DNA of 64,000 nt. Origin: Parapristionchus giblindavisi. Lineage: Eukaryota; Nematoda; Chromadorea; Rhabditida; Diplogasteridae. The notes beneath the pieces are model-generated. The model saw only the letters and a list, made by a program, of their open reading frames with translations, ran no database searches and was not told where the DNA came from. A program made the position numbers and the translations under genes. How positions within the stretch are numbered: the first letter of the stretch is position 1; the number at the start of each line of letters is the position of its first letter. Where the stretch lies: positions 186,001 through 250,000 of the forward strand of contig CALSFV010000048.1 in the NCBI GenBank assembly GCA_943737045.1, written 5' to 3'. This document shows, one piece after another, positions 54,890-64,000 of this stretch.

Positions 54890-57083
54890 GAGACCGGCTC
54901 GGTAAGACTCGAGCATGGTCCGGACATTCGCGAGGACTTTCGATCTGGCCCTCAATACTTTCATCATAGACGCATCCCGGGGGGAGACCGATGAAAGATA
55001 TAGTGAAAATGCCCTTAGGCTCAAACCCGGCTCACATATGCCGCATAAAATAAAAACTTGAAAAATTCATAACTTTTCAATTTCGATAGCTACTACTTTT
55101 ATTTCTTTTTATTGGTGAATAACATGTCATGCACTCTTATAAACACAGCTGAGCAGTAATTTCATATTGTTCTGAATATGTTTTTTCGTATCTTATTTTC
55201 GGATTTTTCGTCTTCATTCCCCGTTGAAGAGATACTGCAGGCAATGACATAGTACATATTGTAGCCCTGACAATTTTGTACATAGTGGACACATTCCCTT
55301 GACAATCCAATTTTTCAGAGTCATCGAGAATTGCAACCGAATGTGAGAAATGTGTAAATTGCAAAAATCGAAAATTAAATTTCTTGAAATTCGCAAGAGT
55401 AGGAGGTAGCTTTATTATGTCATTTTACTCGTAGTGATGCGCGTACACTGAAAAAATATACAAGTAGACTCAGACTACATTTTAAAAAAATTGAGAAAAA
55501 TAATTATTTTATTTTTATTTTTTCAGCTTGCGCATTCAGTCGACTGTCAAGGCAAGTTCATTCATAGGGCGGATGGTAGTTGATGCATGTGCGTTTGCGA
55601 GAACAACAGCCACGTGAAGAAGAGTCGTTTCGCAGATCTAGAATTTATTTTTTAATTTATCAAACTTGAAAATTTTTATGTTTCTTTCATATAAATCGGT
55701 AGCAAGGTAGTGTACTGCATCCAAAGCTGTACCATTTTAATCAGTAGGAGTATACGGTATTGAATTACCGTAATCGCCAGGAATCGCGAACTGAATTTTT
55801 TTTCAGTCGACCCATGATTTTCAACCATGACCCGGTGTTCATGGTTGAGAATAGCCGACGTCGAAAAATTCATGATGGTCCCAGACCAAATACGATGTGG
55901 CATTATATCAACAGTGTGCCAACTTTTATTTAACTGGATACCGTAACCCAAACTACCGTAATAGTAATGCACGCACCTGAATTTTACGGGAATCTCACCA
56001 CATTATTATAGGATACGGTAGCTAGATTACGGTAATTCGATTCTTGGTATCCATAAAAATAAAAGTTGCACCACTGTTGATATAATGGTCTGCGATCGTA
56101 ATGAATTTTTCGACCTCAGTCATTCTCAACCATGAACCCCGGGTCATGGTTCAGAATCATGGGTCGTCTGAAAAAAAAACAGTTCGCGATTCCTGGCGAT
56201 TACGGTAGTTCAATACCGTATACTCCAACTGATTAAAATGGTACAGCTTTGGATGCAGTACACTACCTTGCAACCGATTTATATGAAAGAAACATATAAA
56301 TATTCAAGTTTGATAATTAAAAAAATAATTTCGAGATCTGCGAAACGAAGATTCTTCACGTGGCAGTTGTTTTCGCAAACACACATGCATCAGCTACCAT
56401 CCGCCCTATGAATGAACTTGCATTGTTAGTCGACTGAATGAACAAGTTGAAAAAATAAAAATTAAAAAAATATTTTTCTCAATTTTAAAAAAATGTAGTC
56501 TGAGTCTATTTGTACATTTTTTCTGTGTATGCGCATTACTACGAGGAAAATGACATTATAAAGCTAACTCTTACTCTTGCGAATTTCAAGAAATTTAATT
56601 TTCGATTTTTGCAATTTACACATTTCTCACATTCGGTTGCAATTCTCGATGACTCTGAAAACTTGGATTGTCAAGGGAATGTGTCCACTATGTACATAAT
56701 TGTCAGGGCTACAATATGTACTATGCCATTGCCTGCAGTTCAACGAGGAATGAAGAAGAAAAATCCGAAAATAAAACACGAAAAAACATATTCATAACAA
56801 TATGAAATTACTGCTCAGCTGTGTTTATAAGAGTGCATGACATGTTATTCACCAATAAAAAGAAATAAAAGTAATAGCTATCAAAATTGAAAAGTTATGA
56901 ATATTTAAATTATTTTTTATGCGGCATATGTGAGCCGGGTTTGAGCCTAAGGGCATTTTCACTATAACTTTCATCGGTCTCCCCCCGGGATGTGTCTATG
57001 ATGAAACTATTGAGGATCAAATCGAAGTCCTCGCGAATGTCCAGCAGGGGGTCAAAATGCTTGAGTCTTACCGAGCCGGTCTC
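54890..57083. mobile_element. 2.2-kb palindromic element, possibly PIF/Harbinger-like, unit 3 only
   Basis: Ends GAGACCGGCTCGGTAAGACTC and the inverse GAGCCGGTCTC, flanked by TTA on both sides (54886-54888 and 57084-57086), fitting the 3-bp duplication of PIF/Harbinger elements. The arms pair over about 1 kb each with a short centre near 55980. Short frames in both arms are mirror images of one another and match nothing I recognise. It sits in intron 35. Confidence 0.7.
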
Positions 57084-57766
57084 TTAAACGAAAGCACGAG
57101 CAAAAATGACCTCTGGAGACAATTTCATGTTGGATTTTTGGGAAAGGACAAAACATGTATTTAAAAAACAATTTCGAGTGTTAAAATTGTGAATTTTTCT
57201 AAATAGATTTATGTAAAAAATCAATTTTTCATTCAGACCCATGAACGTGCCCGAGGCGTTAAAACGGTGGAAAACGTGGAGAGGAAGCAACTTATCGGAG
57301 GAGCCTATACTTCTAGTTCTTCCATTGCCGCATTCCCCAGCAAGTTGGTCACCCAAAATGTAAGGATGACTTAAGACTATTACATACATAATAGATTACA
57401 AGCCTTCAAACGGCCAGTTAATTTATCATGATCATTTAACCAGGGAAACTTATGCTTTATTAGTAGTTTTTATTTTCGAATCCAGCTTCTATTTCCTTGT
57501 TTTTCGTTGTTATATCGATCTGGCGGTTTGTTAAAGATCAAAGCTCAAAGCTCAAAGCTCTAAGATCAAAGATCAACAAACCATTTGCAGACGCCTCCTC
57601 GTCAGCCCGTTGCCGGTCTTCCGGAGGCGTATCTGAAGAGCAAGGGAAAGCTGGCGATGGTTGATAACGGAAACGAGGATGAAGAGGATAGAGAGATCAG
57701 AGGAAAGGGCGCAGATGAGCAGAAGTCATTTACACAAGTTGGTGTGATATTAGACGTGTATTCAAA

Positions 57767-57870
57767 GGCTAATTTTACTCTCCGCTCTAGCAAAACTCTG
57801 TCGTAGACAAAGAAAGCGAGAGAGTTTTGCCAGAGCGGAGAGCTTCAAATTGGCTCGGGATGTGCCTTTC
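57767..57870. mobile_element. Family A element, intron 37, unit 3
   Basis: Counterpart of 24711 and 37063. Confidence 0.75.
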
Positions 57871-58392
57871 AAACTGAACATTCTCCATCAAATAGGGGCA
57901 GAAAAATTCAAAACGCAGTTTTCTGGAGCTTGAAGTTGTATTATTATGCTTCGATAGTAATCTATTGCGATCTAGCTCTCGTGTTGTTAGAAAATTGTAG
58001 TTATGCACAATGACTTTGATCCAGAGCACAGAACCATTTGGGGGGGGGGAACAGTTGTCAGTAAACGACTGATTAGTAGTACTTCTATCTCGAATATTTC
58101 ATCGTTCTTATGCTCTTTTCAACTTCCACAAATTAAGTTACAATGTACATATTTCAGCACGATGGTTCGATTGACGAGAGAGGAGCGATTGTGGAAGAGA
58201 TTGAGCGACTTCAAGAGTTGGTCAATAATAACAAGGAGAGCTTCAAGTAAGCTATTGTATACTAAATTTTGTTGTTTCTCAGAGAAGGGACTAAATCATC
58301 AGCTTTTTGGAAAAAATGCAAGTAATAAATTATCCCTTGAAACATCTAATCCGCTGTTTGTTTGCTATCACTTTTCTCTGCGATTTGGTTTG

Positions 58393-58578
58393 TTAAAGGC
58401 ACACCACGAGATAACTTCAAACTCCCCGCTATGCGCGTGATCACTGCTAGGCCAGGCAGTATCACTGGCCTAGCAGTGATCACCCGCAGGACTACCCGCT
58501 CTGTCAACGCTCTCTCGCTTTCTTTGTCTACGAGAGAGGGTGGCCAGACTTCAAAATTACCTCCGGATGTGCCTTTCG
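58393..58578. mobile_element. Family A element with internal palindrome, intron 38, unit 3
   Basis: Counterpart of 25324 and 37681, with the palindrome arms GTGATCACTGCTAGGCCAG and inverse intact. Confidence 0.75.
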
Positions 58579-58939
58579 CACTAAACCACGTATTTTCAGT
58601 TCGCCCACATACTTCTCCGATTCATCATCACTCCCCGTTCCCAAAGAATTCGTTCCACTCCTTGCTGATCCTAATCTCTTTGATCAAGAATTGAAGGCTT
58701 TCAAAGGATACACAACTTTTCCTTACTTTTCCATTGAAATTTATTTTCAAATCGTTTCAAGTAAATCAATTTCGATTGATTTTAGTAGGTTTGCGAATGT
58801 GATAAAAAAGTAAATTGAACGAATTTCAGATGAGAATCGCGAATTATCTACGGACTACAGTGAGGCAGATGGAGCTGCGCTGCGATTGGATAGTGGGGAG
58901 AATAGTGAAGTAATATTGTTTAATATAAATATATTCTTT

Positions 58940-59373
58940 ACAAGGGGATGGTCGCAACTGGTCCTGGCCATATGAGATGGCAATAACATGACTAGGATCA
59001 GTTTTCGATGCTGACTACGAATCCGTTTTCAGAAAGTGCCTAATCGACCTGATTTTCGAGGAAATCGATATTTTAATTCGGATATTCGTGTGGTTTCCTG
59101 CGCAAACCGTCCGGGTGGGCTGGTAAACTCATCTATAATCTCTCGCAATAGTTTACCTTACATTGCCGGATCTTTCCGATGCAATCCAGACACTTTGTGA
59201 AGGAAACTACACGACTTTTCGAATTAACAAGCCAAATTTCAATACCGATTTTCTCGAATATCAGGTCGATTAGGCACTTTCTGAAAACGGATTCGTAATC
59301 AGCATCGAAAACTGATCCTAGTCATGTTATTGTCATCTCATATGGCCAGGACCAGTTGCGACCATCCCCTTGT
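58940..59373. mobile_element. ACAAGGGG-ended palindrome with TA duplication, unit 3 only
   Basis: ACAAGGGGATGGTCGC and the inverse, in intron 40. Units 1 and 2 are uninterrupted at the matching TTAGGAAAAGG-like site. Inner sequence GATCAGTTTTCGATGCTGA is shared with the unit 1 element at 25515. Confidence 0.85.
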
Positions 59374-59681
59374 TAGGAAAAGGTAAAATAAGGTTTATCA
59401 AAGCGAACGTTTGGAGAAAATGAGAAAAAAAGATAGTCAATTTATTTTTGGATCATACAGCAAAAACAATCTAATGTAAAATGAATGTTAAGATTGAGCT
59501 CAACAGAGTGAAGCACCATGAAGCTCAATTGTTAATATATTAAAGTTCACACCTTGTTACAAATTTAAATCAAATGTGAATGCAAACTTGTACTTCATTT
59601 ATGAAAATAGTAAAATTCAATTTTTTTAGGCAATCGAAGGACGAACAACTCTATCACCCAATGCGCCAAAGAGCGGCACTA

Positions 59682-60823
59682 ACAAGGAGTCTCTTACGTC
59701 TTAAGTTGGCGAAAAGTAACGATTTATAGCTTATTAGAAAGCCCATTCTCTGTAGAGTAAGAATGTGTGTTTAAAAAATCCTGCGGGGCTCTGTGCACGG
59801 AGTTTAAAAAATCCAAAGTTTGAGCAATTTCTGACTTGAAATTCCCGTCTAATGGCCGTGAAATTGTTCTGCAATGACGGGGTAGTTCTGCGCGCTACCT
59901 CTCCGAGCTAGTGGTGGCGCAGTGGCAAAGATGTCGCTTACAGTTTTTGCGCAGCGGGTTCGATCCCCGCCGAAGCCACTTCTTTTGCACGATTTTTACA
60001 CTCGACTTTTTATGATTTTTTTTGAATTACCTAATCTACATGAGTGACAGCCGTGCATCTAATTTGTAATAATAAAAAATGTGTCAGTGATCATGGCGAG
60101 CTACAGAGAGAGAGAGAGACAAGTAAACGACATACATAATTCTGATACAACGAAGTTATAATTTGCCTATTTTTAATCAGTTTTATTTCAAAATATTTAT
60201 TTGTTTTATTGTTATCCAACATCAGTATATTATTAAATAACAGAGATATCATTTATTTAAAAGCGAAATACGACAACCTATGCAAATTATTGTAGGAACA
60301 TTTCTCATGAGTACTCTCCCCACTGGCCATATTGTGCAGGTATTCATTGTCAGATATAGCGTAATAACTCACGCAATCTCGTTTGCTTGTCTCTCTCTCT
60401 CTCTCTGTAGCTCGCCGTGATCACTGACATATTTTATTACAAATTAGATGCACGGCTGTCAGTCATGTAGATTAGGTATTTCAAAAAAAAATCATAAAAA
60501 GTCGAGTGTAAAAATCGTGCAAAAGAAGTGGCTTCGGCGGGGATCGAGCCCGCTGCGCAAAAACTGTAAGCGACATCTTTGCCACTGCGCCACCACTAGC
60601 TCGGAGAGGTAGCGCGCAGAACTACCCCGTCATTGCAGAACAATTTCACGGCCATTAGACGGGAATTTCAAGTCAGAAATTGCTCAAACTTTGGATTTTT
60701 TTACTCCGTGCACAGAGCCCCGCAGGATTTTTTAAACACACATTCTTACTCTACAGAGAATGGGCTTTCTAATAAGCTATAAATCGTTACTTTTCGCCAA
60801 CTTAAGACGTAAGAGACTCCTTG
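59682..60823. mobile_element. 1.14-kb palindrome with a tRNA-like sequence in each arm, inserted in exon 41
   Basis: ACAAGGAGTCTCTTACGTC and the inverse, flanked by TA (59680-59681 and 60824-60825). Units 1 and 2 show the empty exon. The arms pair nearly perfectly for about 430 bases. Each contains a tRNA-like block, plus strand at about 59909-59980 and minus strand at about 60528-60597: TGGCGCAGTGGCAAAG, then GCGGGTTCGATCCCCGC (a perfect T arm). The anticodon arm does not fold properly and the acceptor 5' strand is diverged, so it is not a working tRNA. Confidence 0.85.
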
Positions 60824-60958
60824 TAAGAGAAGTGGTTAGTTTCATTTTTTTTCATAAAACTACAACAATCATTCAATATCGACATTCATCGACTGCATGG
60901 TAGTTGACAACTACTCCAATTCTAATTGGTGATCTCGGCTTTGAATTTCTTTTTCTAG

Positions 60959-61066
60959 AATCGTCATGGTCCGATTGGGGCGAGTGGGGATCGTGTCTGT
61001 GCGGTCAACAACTGCGAACGAGAGCGTGCGAGACGGACGATGGAATGCAGACGAATGGATGCAGTG
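60959..61066 (+). CDS. Exon 42 of unit 3 (second TSP1 repeat)
   Basis: Encodes the same SSWSDWGEWGSCLCGQQLRT ladder as units 1 and 2 without change, though the exon before it is disrupted. The acceptor (TTTTCTAG) and donor (GTATGC) are intact. Confidence 0.8.
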
Positions 61067-62843
61067 GTATGCATGCTATTGTATATATTCTGTCAATGTT
61101 TATGCACACGAAACGAGAAATATATCGATAGCGATAAATTCAAAATGTGTCGGTAAAGATTTAGATGGCAATGTGTGTGTGTGTGGGAGGAAAATATGCA
61201 TCATAATGAGGGTCGATATCGGTATGTTCCCCGAGCGATGCTAATCGAAGCTGCGGATCTTGTGATCTTTTAGACAGGAGGGGAATATATTGAAGCCGAA
61301 GGCGAAATAATGAAGTAGTTTTCTCGCGCGGGGGTCATACTGACAAGATGAGTGTGAGATGAACCCGAATATTAATAGAACATTATTGTATGAATTTATA
61401 TATACTATATTATAATCTCATTTTTATTTATATGAATTTTTAACCGGAATGAAGCCGATGAGTGATTAGTAAAAGCGCTATTTGTGAAGACTTGTAAGCG
61501 GAGTGAAACGTAACTGAGCACTGAATGCGCTCAAGCACTCTTGTCAAGAGAAAGACGTTTGAGAAGAGTTGGCTTATCTAGTTTATTGGTCAGACGCGCT
61601 TGTTAGGGTATTCAACCCATCATCAGTGACAAGATCCTTGCAGCCCTCTTGGACGAAGAGAAATTGACGCTTCTTCGGTTTCTCCAATTTCATTTTCATA
61701 TCACCACCATTCCCCTATAAAAGCATTCGATATCTTCCCAGAAACCGAAGAAGTTCACAGAAATTGTAAGCACTTTGTCAGGTTCCTCCTACGAGGCTCA
61801 ATCGTGCTCCGGTGGAGAGTGCCCAAGTGCAGAGAGTTCACCTATAACCTCCGTTCCCCGACCTCCTCCTCCTTCAGTCAAAGACATCAACCCTCAGGAC
61901 TTCCTCGCTGCAGGTACGCATTTTACCATGAAATTATGTGGAACCAGACACTTTTATTGTAATATTATGTTCATATTTGCATATTGGCGATATCACACAA
62001 CAGATCACGAAATTTCTAGTGAATACAAGCCAATATCTGGATGGATATTAGCTAAAAGTATACGGTCTTTATACGGTTGGGAACAATTCCTTTTTTTCAT
62101 TAGATCCCAGTTTTATGAAACTCCAGATTCAATGACAACACAGCTAGCTAATCTCGATAAATAGTGTTGTAATAATAATAATTAATAATAATAATCTTAT
62201 TCAGAAAACGTAGCCGTCAATCCTGTGAAGCATGATTCTGTACCTACAAGCGATGGAGGTAATATTTAAATCTTTAATTCAACAAAATTCTTTTCTCGGA
62301 GAGTAATCAATAAAATAGTGTGTGATATGGAGCGTTGTCTATCTACATCAGAGTCTACTCTTGATTTGAAATGTGAAATTTGAAAAATGAAAATGAAATG
62401 GAGCGTTGACCACAGTCATTCGGTTGATTAAAATAATGATATGAACCAATAAGAGATTGCACTTTCCAGATTCCGCTTTCCCGGCTGGTACCGACTACGC
62501 TGAGGGCGACATCGAATACCAAGTTTAGTCCCAAAAAAGTCATTCCATGATACCTCAATCGGTGATCTACCGTAATCCCAGTATATCCGCTAGGCATCAA
62601 ATGCTCAAATCTTTCATCCACACGTGTCTCGTCCAGGTTTTCTCGTACTTTCGCATTTATCGATTATTGTTGCATCTTTATTTCATGCATATCTATAACT
62701 ATATTTGTTTGTGCAATGTGAAGTGTTCATGAATATTCATTTACATAACTACCCATAACATGTCGCTTCTCTAAAGGATAAGCAAATTAATAATAAAGAG
62801 ATATTTATATATGCCTCGCTGTTCGAAACATCTCGATATAATT

Positions 62844-63139
62844 TTAAAGAAGGAGACCCTTGAATTGGCATGACTGACTCCCGCAACGCATAACGTGGTA
62901 TAGAATGTAAATATTGTATGAAAATTTGCTTGAGTGACAATGGTAAAGTGAAAGAGTCAAGTATGCAAATCGGATATGCACTCTCTACTTGCCTGAAAAG
63001 TTGTACTTTCAATGCGCATAACAAGCATCAAGTATATCATCACGCAATACGAAATATGTCGTTCGGTTCGTGTGATAAATCTCTATCATTCTACCCGAAC
63101 AGTCTTGTTACGAAAAATCTTGAGGGTCTCCATCTTTAA
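62844..63139. mobile_element. Family C element, 3' flank of unit 3
   Basis: TTAA-bounded; counterpart of 48076-48371. Confidence 0.8.
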
Positions 63140-63574
63140 ACTCTGGATACACTCTCTCGTTTTATTTGTCTGCATGCAATATGGCCTTCAAAAGTTACGA
63201 AAATAAAGACACAATGATGCAAGATAATTTTATTTTCGCATCTTTTGAATAGCGCAAAAGAATTTCACTCTCCAATGTTATTAAAAGGCATACCGCTGTG
63301 TTCATGATGAACATATTTTTTCCTTCAAATCCACTGAATGTTGAACATTCGCTATGTGCAATTGTTGTCATCTATATCCCATGTGTAATATGTTCATATG
63401 TTCATTGATAATTTTGAAGAAAACCTCAAAAAGTAGTTCGAATGATATTTCAAAACATTTCTCGCAATTTCCAACTTAACATTAATTATACAAATCAACA
63501 AACAATAAGCGCGAAATACAAGTTGATGAGAGAGAAAAAATTGAATGTACAGGAGGAAAAATTCGCAAAATTTA

Positions 63575-63647
63575 CGCTCCCGGGTGGGTTCGAACCACCG
63601 ACCTTTCGGTTAACAGCCGAACGCGCTGCCGATTGCGCCACGGAAGC
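63575..63647 (-). tRNA. tRNA-Asn (GTT), unit 3
   Basis: Identical over 73 bases to the other two copies. Confidence 0.95.
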
Positions 63648-63790
63648 ACTGATTCATGTTCATAAATATGTCAAAACGTGTGTTCATATATATCAGCAAT
63701 ACGAAGCATTCCTTCCAAACAGTACAAAGTACTTTTTGTAAAGTTTAAAGAAAGTTTATCAAAACGATGCCAAGCCAATTATGTGCAGTA

Positions 63791-63977
63791 TTATTCCTGA
63801 TCTCCTTTACTCCAACATTCACTCTCACACTCAAGACCGTCCCATAAGGCATAATGCACGCAGCATTTGTAGAACCCTATGCTGGGACCGCCCACTGGTA
63901 GACAGTCCTCCCAGAATGACATTGAGTTACATTTGGTGAGGCACATGTTGTAGCAGGTGAGGTTGGAGAGGTGGAAT
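63791..63977 (-). CDS. Last exon of the cysteine-rich protein gene (unit 3)
   Basis: Intact 187-base exon ending in TAA, with the acceptor visible as TTTTCAG on the minus strand. As the outermost copy it is the best candidate for the exon still joined to its own upstream exons, which would lie beyond the window. The product family is not recognised. Confidence 0.6.
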
Positions 63978-64000
63978 CTGAAAATGATGTAATTTTCGTC

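Larger units (their letters stand above)
50065..62528 (+). pseudogene. 5'-truncated and damaged copy of the TSP1 protein gene (unit 3)
   Basis: Exons: 50065-50157 (part), 50467-50514, 50582-50636, 50777-50856, 51282-51334, 51557-51651, 51985-52051, 52149-52209, 52411-52501, 52693-52833, 53172-53281, 53937-54067, 54674-54794, 57237-57359, 57591-57737, 58158-58246, 58600-58706, 58830-58909, 59630-59681 interrupted, 60959-61066, 61782-61913, 62205-62258, 62470-62528. Two lesions are visible. The donor after exon 39 reads AAAG-GATAC where units 1 and 2 have AAAG-GTTAC. Exon 41 is split by a 1,142-bp palindrome that brings in a stop about eight codons later. Exon 36 ends QN instead of QK. The second TSP1 exons remain intact. 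Frames elsewhere are open, so the damage is recent. Confidence 0.75.
50065..64000. repeat. Tandem unit 3 (at least 13.9 kb, cut by window end)
   Basis: Begins with GAGACGGTGACAGTG after the same flank as unit 2. Insertions found only here are 54890-57083, 58940-59373 and 59682-60823. It lacks the 1.0-kb palindrome that units 1 and 2 carry in intron 42. Confidence 0.9.

Noticed and set aside
59909..59980. Functional tRNA gene
   Set aside because: The anticodon arm does not pair over five bases and the acceptor stem is mismatched. It is repeated in inverse orientation inside a transposon.
54890..60823. Palindromes as assembly or library hairpin artefacts
   Set aside because: Target-site duplications and matching empty sites in sister units show that most are real insertions, and arm mismatches show age.

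Overview
This is nuclear DNA of a nematode; the exact genus cannot be told from the sequence. Dozens of very short exons are separated by AT-rich introns that end in TTTCAG-type 3' splice sites without a long pyrimidine tract. The tRNA genes are eukaryotic, and non-coding DNA is packed with miniature inverted-repeat and foldback transposons and microsatellites.

Layout. Bases 1-3409 are non-coding and rich in simple repeats. One large plus-strand gene then runs from 3477 to 30181. I reconstruct about 45 exons encoding roughly 1,370 residues. The product has a signal peptide, an acidic and Thr/Pro-rich body with basic patches, one thrombospondin type 1 (TSP1) repeat near the N terminus (exons 4-5) and one near the C terminus (exons 42-43). 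It should be a secreted or extracellular-matrix protein. A tRNA-Arg(TCG) sits in one intron. Downstream, on the minus strand, lie a tRNA-Asn(GTT) and the last exon of a cysteine-rich protein gene.

The second half of the window is a tandem triplication. A block starting inside exon 23 and running past the end of the gene, the tRNA-Asn and the minus-strand last exon occurs at 19166-31632, 31633-50064 and 50065-64000 (cut by the window end). Both internal junctions have the same breakpoint. Units 2 and 3 therefore carry 5'-truncated gene copies (exons 24-45 plus part of 23) with no signal peptide or N-terminal TSP1. Unit 2 keeps every splice site and reading frame I checked. Unit 3 has lost the GT donor after exon 39 and has a 1.1-kb palindromic element inserted in exon 41. 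The minus-strand exon in unit 2 has a 1-base deletion.

The units differ in size mainly through transposon insertions, and several give clean filled-versus-empty site pairs. They show TA duplications for the ACAAGG-ended and mariner-like palindromes, TTAA for several short elements (some carrying tRNA-like sequence), and 8 bp for hAT-like palindromes. Which units share which insertion is mosaic, pointing to exchange between units after duplication. Introns also carry a TTTGATC heptamer repeat that fills one intron almost completely.
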